Shown piece after piece: positions 24,668 through 34,020 of a stretch of 38,831 nucleotides of DNA (the first letter of the stretch is position 1; each line of letters starts with the position of its first letter). The stretch is taken from assembly GCA_020349245.1 (NCBI GenBank), contig CP070764.1:1799016-1837846 (forward strand), in the 5' to 3' direction. A model generated the notes under the pieces. It saw only the letters and a program-made list of their open reading frames with translations, was not told the DNA's origin and ran no database searches. Both the position numbers and the translations under genes were made by a program. This stretch comes from Chloroflexota bacterium (GTDB lineage: Bacteria > Chloroflexota > Anaerolineae > Anaerolineales > UBA4823).

Positions 24668-24696
24668 AAAACCGCTGGTTGTTCCAGCGGTTTTTT
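24668..24696 (+). terminator. Strong terminator of the 67-aa gene
   Basis: Inverted repeat AACCGCTGG (24670-24678) with CCAGCGGTT (24684-24692), loop of 5 bases, followed by a six-T run. It lies about 27 bases after the stop codon. Confidence 0.9.
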
Positions 24697-24834
24697 GTTA
24701 TCAGGAAGATCTGGATTTAAAAAAAATATTTAGCTTGCTTTCTTACCCCAAAGGTTGAAAATAAACTATAAATTGAGGCTTCTCCCGACGTAATCCTGTT
24801 TTACTCAGGTCAAAAGCTCACCATATTGGTAACC

Positions 24835-25479
24835 TTAATCAATCTCCATAGCGAGAGTCTGGCTGGCACCAGGTAAGAATAACTTGAAGAAAATTGCTTC
24901 CATCTCTTCCGGTGAGTAAGGACGCCCGGCTTCAAGCCACCACTTGAGCACGCCCAATAGCGCCCCGGCAAAATAGTTCCCAAAGGCCTGCACTGGTACC
25001 TGAATAGTCATCTTCTCTCGTTTATCCCCCATCTTCCGGCTGACAAAATCGTTTACTGCATTTGTCATGATCGCCTGCAATCGTTCTAGAGCCTGGTCCA
25101 CTCCTTCCCCACGCAAAACAATGCGGTAAAGCTCTTCATTTGCTGCCGCGTGTTTGAAGATCATGCAGATCGGGCGTTCGGGATGCTCGGATGGCTGAAG
25201 CAGGGTGCCCTGAGGGCTCCAGGAGGAGAGGGGAATTTCGGAAAGTTGTTCGACCAGTTGTTCCAGGAGTTCGTCAAACTGTTCCAGCAGGAGGTCCTGC
25301 TTCGCACTGTAATGCAGGTAGAATGTGGTCCTGCCAATATCAGCCCGTTCAGTCAGCTCCTCGACAGTTACCTGTTCATAGCCTTTTTCAGCCATTAAAT
25401 TCTGCATGGCTTCTCGCAAAGCGCGGCGAGTTCTCCGGACTCTTCGATCCATTGCTCTCTGATCCTGCCCTGAGTTCAT
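24835..25479 (-). CDS. TetR/AcrR family transcriptional regulator
   Basis: 214 residues. The N-terminal TetR helix-turn-helix occupies about residues 14-62: 'RVRRTRRALREAMQNLMAEKGYEQVTVEELTERADIGRTTFYLHYSAKQDLL'. The rest is an all-helical ligand-binding/dimerisation domain with 'MIFKHAAANEELYRIVLRGEG' and 'GALLGVLKWWLEAGRPYSPEEM', typical of the TetR C-terminal type seen in many Gram-positive-like regulators. GAGGAG precedes the ATG. The gene is divergent from the exporter operon and shares its upstream region, the classic layout for a local repressor of an efflux pump. Confidence 0.92.
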   Translation of the reverse strand: MNSGQDQRAMDRRVRRTRRALREAMQNLMAEKGYEQVTVEELTERADIGRTTFYLHYSAKQDLLLEQFDELLEQLVEQLSEIPLSSWSPQGTLLQPSEHPERPICMIFKHAAANEELYRIVLRGEGVDQALERLQAIMTNAVNDFVSRKMGDKREKMTIQVPVQAFGNYFAGALLGVLKWWLEAGRPYSPEEMEAIFFKLFLPGASQTLAMEID

Positions 25480-25583
25480 TTTGTCTCCTCAATGATGAAT
25501 CGGATTGATATTCTAGTGCTAGTTGCAGAATTTATCCTAACATTAATGTTTGCTCATGAAGCATCAATTTCCATGCCGAACGT

Positions 25584-25612
25584 TTGACAGAGGCATATCA
25601 TTCGATTATAAT
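25584..25612 (+). promoter_or_regulatory. Consensus sigma-70 promoter of the exporter operon
   Basis: TTGACA (25584-25589) and TATAAT (25607-25612) are both perfect and are separated by exactly 17 bases. Transcription should start near 25619 and run into the ATPase gene at 25732, leaving a leader of about 110 bases that holds the repeats listed next. Confidence 0.82.
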
Positions 25613-25617
25613 CACGA

Positions 25618-25718
25618 ACACTGTCTATTATAACACAATATCTAATATAATGCTATGTAGGAAATTATACACTGTCTAATTTAGCCACCCTAATGTATTT
25701 TAATCGATTATTAGACAG
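25618..25718. promoter_or_regulatory. Candidate TetR operator repeats
   Basis: ACACTGTCTA occurs twice in direct orientation (25618-25627 and 25669-25678), 51 bases apart. A third copy of its core is inverted: ATTAGACAG at 25710-25718 is the complement of CTGTCTAAT at 25672-25680. The middle copy lies in a near-palindrome, TGTCTAATTTAGCCA (one mismatched pair). The first copy covers the predicted transcription start, where a repressor would block the promoter. Confidence 0.55.
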
Positions 25719-25731
25719 ATATGGTTAGAGA

Positions 25732-26505
25732 ATGGTTAACAATTTTGTCAAGTCAAATGCTCGCTCGGGCGGATCAATGAATGAGCGAGAAGTTCAACAA
25801 CCGAGGTCTTTTATACACCTCACCAACCTGGTGAAGACCTATATGTCCGCTGCCGGGGATCTGACTGCGCTTAATGGCATAAATCTAAAAATATTCCCGG
25901 GCGAATTTGTTGCCATCACAGGGAAATCAGGTGCAGGAAAAACTACACTGATCAACATGATTACCGGAATCGATCGCCTCACATCTGGGGAAGTCTGGGT
26001 TGACAGCAAACCTATCCACAAATTACCTGAAAACAAATTAGCCCAATGGCGAGGTCGCACCATGGGAATTATTTACCAATCATTTCACCTGATGCCAAAT
26101 CTATCATTGATCGATAATATTCTCCTTCCAGTTGACCTGTGTGGTCTCTATCAAAAAGGAGAAAGTACTCGCAGGGCAATGGAGCTATTAACCCAGGTTG
26201 GATTACAGGATCATGCCCACAAACCACCTTCGGCAATTTCCGGTGGCCAGCAGCAGCGTGTCGCAATCGCCCGGGCATTGGTGAATGATCCACCAATTAT
26301 CGTTGCCGATGAGCCCACCGGGCGGCTGGACAGTGTCACTGCCGACTCGATTTTCCAGATATTTCAATCTCTCGCTGATGAAGGAAAAACGATCATCATA
26401 GTCACCCATGACCCCAGTCTTGCCAGGCAAGCTTCACGCGTTATTGAAGTCGCTGATGGTGAGATCGTTTCAAAGAGAACTCCACAAATCGAGCGAATAA
26501 ATTGA
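25732..26505 (+). CDS. ABC exporter ATP-binding protein (MacB/LolD-like), first ATPase
   Basis: 257 residues. Walker A 'GKSGAGKT' lies at 64-71, the Q-loop 'IYQSF' near 116, signature 'SGGQQQR' from 170, Walker B 'IIVADE' ending at 194 and the switch His226 in 'VTHD'. The family is that of MacB, LolD and FtsE, which drive FtsX-like permeases through mechanical movement rather than classical transport. An alternative start is ATG at 25777; neither has a strong ribosome site. The D-loop reads 'GRLD' rather than the usual 'GNLD'. First gene of the operon, one base before the second ATPase. Confidence 0.92.
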   Translation: MVNNFVKSNARSGGSMNEREVQQPRSFIHLTNLVKTYMSAAGDLTALNGINLKIFPGEFVAITGKSGAGKTTLINMITGIDRLTSGEVWVDSKPIHKLPENKLAQWRGRTMGIIYQSFHLMPNLSLIDNILLPVDLCGLYQKGESTRRAMELLTQVGLQDHAHKPPSAISGGQQQRVAIARALVNDPPIIVADEPTGRLDSVTADSIFQIFQSLADEGKTIIIVTHDPSLARQASRVIEVADGEIVSKRTPQIERIN

Positions 26506-26506
26506 G

Positions 26507-27661
26507 ATGACAGATCTTATGTATACGGAAATAGAGACAGATGCTACGACAAAAGGCAATAGCACCTCTGCGCTGATCGAGATGAGGGATATAGAAAAGA
26601 TTTTTAAAACCGGAGCCGGGGATTTCACTGCACTGAATCACGTTAATGTATGTTTTTATCAGGGTGAATTTGTCAGCGTTGTGGGCAAATCCGGCAGTGG
26701 TAAATCAACCCTGGTAAACATGCTGACCGGCATTGATCACCCCACGTCTGGAATAGTAAAAGTTGGTGAGAAATACATCCACCAGCTGTCTGAGGGCGAG
26801 ATGTCCATTTGGCGAGGAGAAAACTTAGGGATCATCTTCCAATTTTTCCAGCTGCTTCCAATGCTCACTATCCTGGAAAACGTTATGCTGCCCATGGATT
26901 TTGCCAAGCTTATCCCTTTCCAGGAGCGAGAAGAGCGCGCCATGCACCTCTTGGATATGGTTGGCTTAGCCGACAATGCCCACGATTTGCCCGCAGAAGT
27001 CTCGGGTGGACAGCAGCAAAGTGCTGCCATCGCCAGGTCGCTGGCCAACGACCCACCAATTATCATCGCAGATGAACCCACGGGAAACCTGGATTCTCGC
27101 TCTGCTGATGAAGTATTTAAAATTTTCACAACCCTAGCTGCACAAGGAAAAACCATCATCATGGTCACCCACGACAGCAACCTTGCTAAGCGTACAGACC
27201 GGATGCTACTTCTCAGTGATGGAGAATTGGTTAACACTTGGATCGCGAATGCATTTCCTTACCTTCCGGACAACCGCTTACTGTGGCTCACCCAGCAAAT
27301 GAGCGTTCATTCCTTTGATCCACACCAATCAATTCCTCTGCCAAGTAATCAGCAGGCTGCCTTGTACCTATTTACCACCGGACCGGTTGAATTTGTCACC
27401 TCCAATGGTTTCTTTGGCAAGCATAAAGTAAGGTTAAATCCAGGAGATTATCTCTCACATGCAGATGTGCAGAATTTCAGTGAAGAAGTTCTCGGCCTGC
27501 GAGGATTAAACGGGGAAGAAGTAAAAGCTTTGGTCTTGGACAAGAACTCATTCCAAAGGTGGATGGATGAAGATCGCCATGACAAGTCGCTTTTGACCAA
27601 AGCTGCCATGGATCGTCTCTCGGCTTGGCGAAACATCGGAGAAAGTTCAACAGGTAAATGA
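26507..27661 (+). CDS. ABC exporter ATP-binding protein with extra C-terminal domain, second ATPase
   Basis: 384 residues, about 130 longer than the usual ATPase of this family. Residues about 22-245 are a MacB/LolD-type ATPase: Walker A 'GKSGSGKS' (60-67), Q-loop Gln112, signature 'SGGQQQS' (166-172), Walker B 'IIIADE' and His222. The residue after 'SGGQQQ' is Ser and the next Ala ('QQQSAAIAR'), where Arg-Val is usual. The extension (about 255-384) has 'QAALYLFTTGPVEFVTSNGF', 'VRLNPGDYLSHADVQ', a pattern that recalls a small cyclic-nucleotide-binding or cupin-like beta-barrel; this is a tentative reading. Its stop overlaps the start of the permease (ATGA). Confidence 0.87.
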   Translation: MTDLMYTEIETDATTKGNSTSALIEMRDIEKIFKTGAGDFTALNHVNVCFYQGEFVSVVGKSGSGKSTLVNMLTGIDHPTSGIVKVGEKYIHQLSEGEMSIWRGENLGIIFQFFQLLPMLTILENVMLPMDFAKLIPFQEREERAMHLLDMVGLADNAHDLPAEVSGGQQQSAAIARSLANDPPIIIADEPTGNLDSRSADEVFKIFTTLAAQGKTIIMVTHDSNLAKRTDRMLLLSDGELVNTWIANAFPYLPDNRLLWLTQQMSVHSFDPHQSIPLPSNQQAALYLFTTGPVEFVTSNGFFGKHKVRLNPGDYLSHADVQNFSEEVLGLRGLNGEEVKALVLDKNSFQRWMDEDRHDKSLLTKAAMDRLSAWRNIGESSTGK

Positions 27662-30075
27662 TAATCCGTCCTCGTTGGCAAAAAGTCCTTACCGATCTCC
27701 GGGGCAACCCCGGACGCACCCTGCTGGTGATTATTTCGATCGCCATCGGCTTATTTGCATTTGGTGTAATCGCCACTCTCTACGTCGTTATTCGCCAGGA
27801 TATGCGCGAGGGATACGCTGCCCAACAACCCGCCAATATTCGCCTACGCACATCGCTCATTGATGATGACATGGTGGCATCCATCCAGAATATCGAAGGT
27901 GTTAATCAAGCCCAGGGTGCTCGATTAATCAGCTTGAGAGTTCAAAAAAGTCTGGAAGAATGGGTCACGATTGACTTGAAATCCCAGAAGGATTTTGAAA
28001 ATTCCGATATCAACCAATTGAACCTCGAAACGGGGGTGATGAATCCGGAGAAGGGTCAGATCTTGATAGAACGTTATAAACTCCCCGATCTTGATTCTGA
28101 AATCGGGGATCCAATCGTTATCGAAACTACAGAAGGGCAACTCCGAGAGCTTGAGATGGTTGGTGTTGTTAGTGATCAGACCAATGGCTCGTTTTCTGGC
28201 GGAGGTGGTTTTTTCCTCTCACCAATCCAAGGATACATTAATGCGGACACACTGGAATGGCTTGGCATGCCGCTGCCTGATTTTTATGACACGCTTTACA
28301 TTACTGTCGAAGGTGATGGCATGGATAAGGACCAGATTCAGGTTGTGGCGGATAGGGTCCGGGAGGGGCTGGAAGATCGCGATGTTACCATCAGCAGCCT
28401 GGCAGTACGTCGCAGTGATGATCACCCCAACAGCCCATATGTGAATGCGATCTCGGGGGTACTTCTATTGCTAGGTCTATTCATCGTATTTTTGAGCACC
28501 TTTCTGATCACCAATACGCTGCAGGCTTTGCTCCAGCAGCAAGTTGAGCAGATTGGGATCATGAAAACTGTGGGTGCAAAAAGAACCCAAATCAGCGGTA
28601 TCTACATGATGCTGATATTCTCATTCAGCCTGTTTGCATTCCTGATCGCAGCCCCATTAACCAGCTGGATCTCCTTTGAGCTGATGAGTTTCCTATCAAT
28701 TCAGCTCAATTTCAATCTGCTTGGATTTCGCGTCGTTCCCCAAGTGATCATTGCTCAAGCAGCCATCGCTGTTCTCGTGCCTCAGCTGGCAGCCTTCATC
28801 CCCATCTGGCGAGGTTCACGACTCAGCGTCCAAGAGGCATTGAGTGGGATCCGGCAAGGCGTAAACAAAGCACGGCAAACGGGAGGTAAGGGTATTTCAA
28901 GATTTCGAATAATATCCAGACCACTGCTTATCTCTCTCCGAAACACCTTTCGAAGCAAGGGCCGCATGGCCTTGACGTTGATAACCTTATCCCTGGGTGG
29001 GGCATTATTCATATCCACTTTCAATGTCCAATTGTCGATGGCCAATTATATTGAGCAAATTAGTCAATACTTTATTGGCGATCTCAACCTCACCTTGGCT
29101 TACCCCTACCGCATTGAGAAGATTGAGGAGTTGCTCTCCCCTCTCGATGAGATCAGTCATGTTGAGGGTTGGATGACGGCTCGCAGCGAGATCCTTCGCC
29201 AGGATGGGTCGATAGGTGATGCAATTCAACTTCTTGCTCCCCCAGGGGGAAGCCAACTAGTAGAACCAAAATTATTGGAAGGGCGCTGGCTATACCCGGA
29301 GGATCAAAATGCGATCGTACTTAATGAATTCTTTCGAACAAATTACCCTGATTTACAGGTTGGGGACACTCTGCGACTCCAGGTGAACGGAGATGAAACA
29401 GATTGGACTGTTGTTGGTTTCTTTCAATTCGCTGGTCAAAGTGCTGGGTACATGGCATATACCAACGCTGAGTATTTATCTGAGCTGGTTGGCTTACCCA
29501 ACCAGGCGATTCTTTTTCGCTTAGTGGCTAATCGTCCAAATCTGACCATTGAGGAACAGGAAGCAATAGGAGTAAAAGTTCAAAACCTGCTTGAAGAAAA
29601 GGGGATTCAGATCAGCGAAGTTGAAGCAGGGCTTTCAGTCAGCCAGACCGCCGCAGATGGATTCACCATTTTGACCGCATTCCTTCTCTTCATGGCAATT
29701 TTGGCAGCTTTTGTTGGCAGCATTGGTTTGACTGGAACGATGAGTATTAATGTAATGGAGCGCACCAGAGAGATAGGAATCATGCGCGCCATAGGTTCAT
29801 CGAATGCGATCTTGATGGTGATGGTAATCATTGAAGGATATCTGATCGGCTTGATCAGCTGGGGAATCGGTTCAATTTTAGCCTTTCCAATAACGAGCCT
29901 GATGTCCAATTCCATCAGCCTGGCCCTTTTCGATGCATCGACATCGATCACCTATACACCCATTGGATTCATCATATGGTTTTTCGTGGTATCCCTGTTA
30001 TCCATCGTAGCAAGCGTGATTCCAGCCCGAAAAGCAGCAAAATTGACGATCAGAGAAGTCTTGGCATATGAATGA
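27658..30075 (+). CDS. FtsX-like ABC permease, two-module long form
   Basis: 805 residues. The N-terminus 'NPGRTLLVIISIAIGLFAFGVIATLYVV' is the first membrane helix of the FtsX/MacB fold, followed by an extracytoplasmic domain of about 210 residues. Three helices at about 265-395 ('GVLLLLGLFIVFLSTFLITNTL', with the 'IGIMKTVGAKRTQI' coupling segment) complete the first module. A second module begins near 420 ('ISLRNTFRSKGRMALTLITLSLGGALFI') and ends with helices at about 680-800, with 'REIGIMRAIGSSNAI'. Such permeases move lipids, peptides or drugs out of the inner membrane. The start codon overlaps the previous stop, giving translational coupling. Confidence 0.93.
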   Translation: MIIRPRWQKVLTDLRGNPGRTLLVIISIAIGLFAFGVIATLYVVIRQDMREGYAAQQPANIRLRTSLIDDDMVASIQNIEGVNQAQGARLISLRVQKSLEEWVTIDLKSQKDFENSDINQLNLETGVMNPEKGQILIERYKLPDLDSEIGDPIVIETTEGQLRELEMVGVVSDQTNGSFSGGGGFFLSPIQGYINADTLEWLGMPLPDFYDTLYITVEGDGMDKDQIQVVADRVREGLEDRDVTISSLAVRRSDDHPNSPYVNAISGVLLLLGLFIVFLSTFLITNTLQALLQQQVEQIGIMKTVGAKRTQISGIYMMLIFSFSLFAFLIAAPLTSWISFELMSFLSIQLNFNLLGFRVVPQVIIAQAAIAVLVPQLAAFIPIWRGSRLSVQEALSGIRQGVNKARQTGGKGISRFRIISRPLLISLRNTFRSKGRMALTLITLSLGGALFISTFNVQLSMANYIEQISQYFIGDLNLTLAYPYRIEKIEELLSPLDEISHVEGWMTARSEILRQDGSIGDAIQLLAPPGGSQLVEPKLLEGRWLYPEDQNAIVLNEFFRTNYPDLQVGDTLRLQVNGDETDWTVVGFFQFAGQSAGYMAYTNAEYLSELVGLPNQAILFRLVANRPNLTIEEQEAIGVKVQNLLEEKGIQISEVEAGLSVSQTAADGFTILTAFLLFMAILAAFVGSIGLTGTMSINVMERTREIGIMRAIGSSNAILMVMVIIEGYLIGLISWGIGSILAFPITSLMSNSISLALFDASTSITYTPIGFIIWFFVVSLLSIVASVIPARKAAKLTIREVLAYE

Positions 30076-30152
30076 TCAAACACTGGAATTGTAATTATGG
30101 TTATCAATAATTTAATTAACTTAGAAAGTTGAGGTAAGTTCTAAATATAAGC

Positions 30153-31376
30153 ATGAAAGTAAAGTTCTTCCTAATTGTTTTGTTATTTAGCGGGATATCC
30201 CTTGCTGCCTGTAGTGCGGTGAATACACCCACTGATGAACCCCAAGTTGAAGAGATCCCCATCGCAATTGCCGAGACAAAAGTTGTCGCTGACGGAATGC
30301 TGGTGCCAAAAGAAACAGTCGATCTGGCCTTTGCTGCAGGGGGAGAAGTCGCCGAGGTCCTGGTTGAAGAAGGGAACGTACTATCGATAGGTGACGTGAT
30401 TGCCCGGTTGAGTGGGCGGGAACGCCTGGAATCCGCGGTCGCGGCTGCAGAATTGGAGGTACAGGCAGCCCAAAATGACCTTCTAGCAGCAGAAGTGGCC
30501 CGTACTACGCTTGATGACGACCTGTCTGTCGCGCTGACACAAACCCTGGATCAAATCACCCAGTCGAAGGAAGCGGTGCGCACGTTCGAGCGCCGCGTCC
30601 GCAACCTCAGCTCAACTGCCGACCAAGCGGATATCGATGAAGCAAAAGCCAGCGTGATCCTCGCCGAAGATGCTCTGGAAAAAGCCCAGGACGCATATGA
30701 ACCATACGCGGACAAAGCAGAAACAAACCTGATCAGAGCAAACTTACTTGGCAGACTTGCCGTGGCCCAGCGGAATTACGATGACGCTGTTCGCCGATTG
30801 AACAATCTCCAAGGAATCACCGGTGATGAATTTGACCTGGAACAAGCAAAAGCTGAACTCCAGATCGCCCAATCCCGGTTGGACCAGTCTGAGGAGGATT
30901 ACCAGATGTACCAGGCAGGCCCTCACCCGGATGCAGTCAAATTGGCAGATAGCCGAATAACCACAGCAGAAGTCCGTCTTTCTGCGGCTGAATCAGCCCT
31001 GGTCGCAGCAGAATCGGCACTATCTGATCTTGACCTTATAGCGACGATCGATGGTACCGTAGTCGATTTGAATCTCACCCCCGGGGAACAAGTTACACCT
31101 GGAAAACCCATCGTTACATTAGCTGATTTTTCCCAATGGTATGTAGAGACTGACAATCTCACCGAGATCGATGTTGTCGATATCAGCCCAGATCAAAAAG
31201 TTAGGATCGTCCCAGATGCACTTCCCGAACTTTCTCTGGCAGGAATCGTAGAAACAATCAGCGATAAATTCGAGGAGAAACGGGGCGATATCACTTATAC
31301 AACTCGCATCCTTATCGAAGAAATCGATCCTCGCTTGCGGTGGGGAATGACTGTGGTAATTACTTTCGAGGAATGA
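30153..31376 (+). CDS. HlyD/MacA-like membrane-fusion lipoprotein
   Basis: 407 residues. A lipobox 'SLAAC' (Cys at about 20) follows a signal peptide. Residues about 40-90 and 285-315 form the split lipoyl/barrel-sandwich ('ADGMLVPKETVDLAFAAGG.VAEVLVEEGN' and 'DLIATIDGTVVDLNLTPGEQV'). Between them lies a long alpha-helical hairpin (about 90-280) rich in Ala, Glu and Gln, typical of coiled-coil adaptors. The C-terminal part is beta-barrel. It would link the permease to further envelope layers or present substrate to it. Separated from the permease by 77 bases with no terminator, so probably in the same operon. Confidence 0.88.
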   Translation: MKVKFFLIVLLFSGISLAACSAVNTPTDEPQVEEIPIAIAETKVVADGMLVPKETVDLAFAAGGEVAEVLVEEGNVLSIGDVIARLSGRERLESAVAAAELEVQAAQNDLLAAEVARTTLDDDLSVALTQTLDQITQSKEAVRTFERRVRNLSSTADQADIDEAKASVILAEDALEKAQDAYEPYADKAETNLIRANLLGRLAVAQRNYDDAVRRLNNLQGITGDEFDLEQAKAELQIAQSRLDQSEEDYQMYQAGPHPDAVKLADSRITTAEVRLSAAESALVAAESALSDLDLIATIDGTVVDLNLTPGEQVTPGKPIVTLADFSQWYVETDNLTEIDVVDISPDQKVRIVPDALPELSLAGIVETISDKFEEKRGDITYTTRILIEEIDPRLRWGMTVVITFEE

Positions 31377-31419
31377 TCAATTAAAATCGATAGATTTGCG
31401 GTATTGATATATTTGAGGA

Positions 31420-33846
31420 TCAAGGATTTGGCGTGATCAGGTTCGAAAAAATCCACTCCAATTCCAGATCCTCACCTATATTCATGGCTTCCCTGAAGTT
31501 ATCTTGAGGGAGCTCTCCCTCCAAATTTACCAGCAGTATCTCCGCATCATCTCTTATCCGCCCCTCCATCAAACGGGACTGGTTGCTCGCGGGATGTTGC
31601 ACAACAAAAGTTAGGAGCTCTACGGCTTGATAGGGATTTCCCCGGGCAACTTCCAAGCGGGCAAATTCATACAGGAGATTAACGATATCCCTGATAAAGC
31701 CGATATCTTTAGCGATCAAGAGGCTTTGATACAGGTACCTCTCCGCTTCAGGGATGCGGCCTAAAGAAATAGCCACCTTCCCCAAATACTTGCACGAAGT
31801 TTGTATAGAATAATGGAAGCGGACTTCTTCCGAGATATTTAAACAACGCAGGTAATGATCCCAAGCCAGCTGATAGTCACCTCTTGCCAGGGCAACATGC
31901 CCCAGCACAATTAATGGCAGCGTCGTAAGGATTCTGTCACCAACTTCCTGAAAAATCTCCAGTTCAAGCTGCGCAATTCGCTCCGCTTCTGTAAAATTCT
32001 CCTGGGCGAGGGAATTCAAAGAATAAGGAAACATCGAAAATCCGATTAGCCAGCGATCACCGAGTCTTTCAGCAAGGTCGACCATATTCTTGATTTCGTT
32101 CGACTCTGCTTCGAAGTGATCAAGAAAATATGCGTTCACGCTCAAGCTATAAGAAGCGCAGATCAAAGCCTCTGAAACGTTCTGTGCCTTGAGTGTCTTC
32201 ACTCCTTCAACTGCCAGCAGATACCCCTGGTCAGCCAACTGCAACCAGGCCATGAAGTATCCCTGGAAAGCTTTTGCCAAAGCACACAGGGTAAGCGCTT
32301 CCTGGTCATCATCTTCCTGCAGGACCTGGACAGCCTCCCTGAACAATTCCATGCCTGCCAGGTTCCACCAACGGATCCAGTGCAGATACCAGAGATTGAT
32401 GATAAACATCCACAATTTTGATACATGTCTCTCAGCCAAACAGAGACGCCAAGCAGTGCGCACGTTTTCTATGTCTTCTTCTATCTCTTTAAGAGCCTTC
32501 ATCTGTTGCTGATTTCGCAGCTGTTGTCCTCTCTCCTGCATGAATGCTGCATAATACGCTGCATGGGATTCTTGTGCCTGGAGCAGCTCCTTGGGGGAAT
32601 TTGCTAATTGTTCAATTGCATATTGGCGAAGCAATTCATGCATCTCAAAGCGCCGAGTAAAGAGATTGTGACTCAAGAAAGATTTATCGACCAACCCTTT
32701 CAACTGGGCTATGGTGGAACCTGAGATATACTGAGCTGCCTCTCGGGTGAATCCACCCCGGAAAACAGATAGACGTTTGAAGATATCCCGCTCATTTGGC
32801 TGCAGCATAGACCAGGAGTAATCAAACACTGCATAGATATTACGATGCCGATCAGGCACATCACGGACATCACCGGCGAGGATCTCGAGACCTCTCTGCA
32901 GCTCTATGGAAATCTCTCCCAAGGTGAGAATCTGCATCCATGCCGCAGCCAATTCAATTGCGAGAGGCATTCCCTGCACATGCTGGCAGATTTTAACAAT
33001 TTTTTCCACGTCCTTTTCAGCGGGATCAAAACCTGGGCATACTTTATTTGCGCTCTGCACGAACAGGACAACTGCGTCATAGGTTTTTGTGTCTGCCGAA
33101 TCAAACAAGGGTGGGAAATCCAGACCCCGTATTTGGTAAACCGTCTCACTGAGCAATGACAAGCGCTCCCGGGAAGTTGCTAAGATATTCACCCCAGAGG
33201 AATTACGAAGGATATCGCTGACAATATTCACACCTTCAAGGAGGTGCTCGAAATTATCCAGAACCAATAACAGGTTTTTATCATGAATGTAACGCAACAG
33301 CTGGTAGCGAGGATCTTCACTCGTCGCAAGGGGAAACTCCAGGGCTTCCGCGATGGTTTGGGTGATGTGCTCGCAAGCAGTGATTTTCGCCAAGGATATA
33401 AACCACACTCCATCCTTATAATCTTCTATTGACTCCTCGGCGACCTTTAATGCCAATCGAGTTTTACCAATACCACCTGGCCCGGTGAGCGTAACCAGGC
33501 GCGTCTCACTGTAAAGTTGCTTAATTTCTTTTAATTCCTCCCTGCGTCCAATGAAGGGGGTTGTCTCTGTAGGCAGGTTGCTTTGTATGGTAGACCGTCG
33601 GTCAGGCTCCACCTCCAGGAGATGAAGAGCTTTAGCTTTTTCAACAGCCTGTCTGCGATTCTTTACATAAAGCTTGCTGAGTATTCTCCCTACATAATCC
33701 TTTACGGTGCTCTCTGCAAGATGAAGGCGATCAGCTATCTCCCGGTTTGTGTGGCGGTCAGCAAGCAATATTAACACTTCCTGTTCCCGCCAAGTCAATT
33801 CCTCGACTGGAGGTACACCATTGGATATCGGTACCATTTTCGTCAC
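31420..33846 (-). CDS. LuxR-HTH / NB-ARC ATPase / TPR-like transcriptional regulator
   Basis: 808 residues. A LuxR-type HTH is at the N-terminus (about 16-78: 'ELTWREQEVLILLADRHTNREIADRLHLAESTVKDYVGRIL'). A STAND/NB-ARC ATPase follows, with Walker A 'GPGGIGKT' (122-129), Walker B 'LLLVLDNFEH' (192-201) and the 'GMPLAIELAAAW' motif. From about 430 there are helical repeats of TPR type, including 'VLGHVALARGDYQLAWDHYLRCL'. In most LAL regulators the HTH is C-terminal; here it is N-terminal. Such proteins switch transcription when a ligand or partner releases the ATPase. The GTG at 33846 is used; ATG at 33837 is possible. It converges on the exporter operon. Confidence 0.9.
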   Translation of the reverse strand: MTKMVPISNGVPPVEELTWREQEVLILLADRHTNREIADRLHLAESTVKDYVGRILSKLYVKNRRQAVEKAKALHLLEVEPDRRSTIQSNLPTETTPFIGRREELKEIKQLYSETRLVTLTGPGGIGKTRLALKVAEESIEDYKDGVWFISLAKITACEHITQTIAEALEFPLATSEDPRYQLLRYIHDKNLLLVLDNFEHLLEGVNIVSDILRNSSGVNILATSRERLSLLSETVYQIRGLDFPPLFDSADTKTYDAVVLFVQSANKVCPGFDPAEKDVEKIVKICQHVQGMPLAIELAAAWMQILTLGEISIELQRGLEILAGDVRDVPDRHRNIYAVFDYSWSMLQPNERDIFKRLSVFRGGFTREAAQYISGSTIAQLKGLVDKSFLSHNLFTRRFEMHELLRQYAIEQLANSPKELLQAQESHAAYYAAFMQERGQQLRNQQQMKALKEIEEDIENVRTAWRLCLAERHVSKLWMFIINLWYLHWIRWWNLAGMELFREAVQVLQEDDDQEALTLCALAKAFQGYFMAWLQLADQGYLLAVEGVKTLKAQNVSEALICASYSLSVNAYFLDHFEAESNEIKNMVDLAERLGDRWLIGFSMFPYSLNSLAQENFTEAERIAQLELEIFQEVGDRILTTLPLIVLGHVALARGDYQLAWDHYLRCLNISEEVRFHYSIQTSCKYLGKVAISLGRIPEAERYLYQSLLIAKDIGFIRDIVNLLYEFARLEVARGNPYQAVELLTFVVQHPASNQSRLMEGRIRDDAEILLVNLEGELPQDNFREAMNIGEDLELEWIFSNLITPNP

Positions 33847-34020
33847 ACCCCTTTCATCGAGTCAAAAAAATCTCAGAGGTTGATATCCATAATACCATTC
33901 TACCGGAATTACCTACTTTTTACCGACCAAAAGTTGGATGACTTCTGAGATGTGATCCATTATATTGAGAGCAAGTACAAGGGTATCTTGTAGCCATTAG
34001 GTAGAGAAAGGTGGCAAAAA

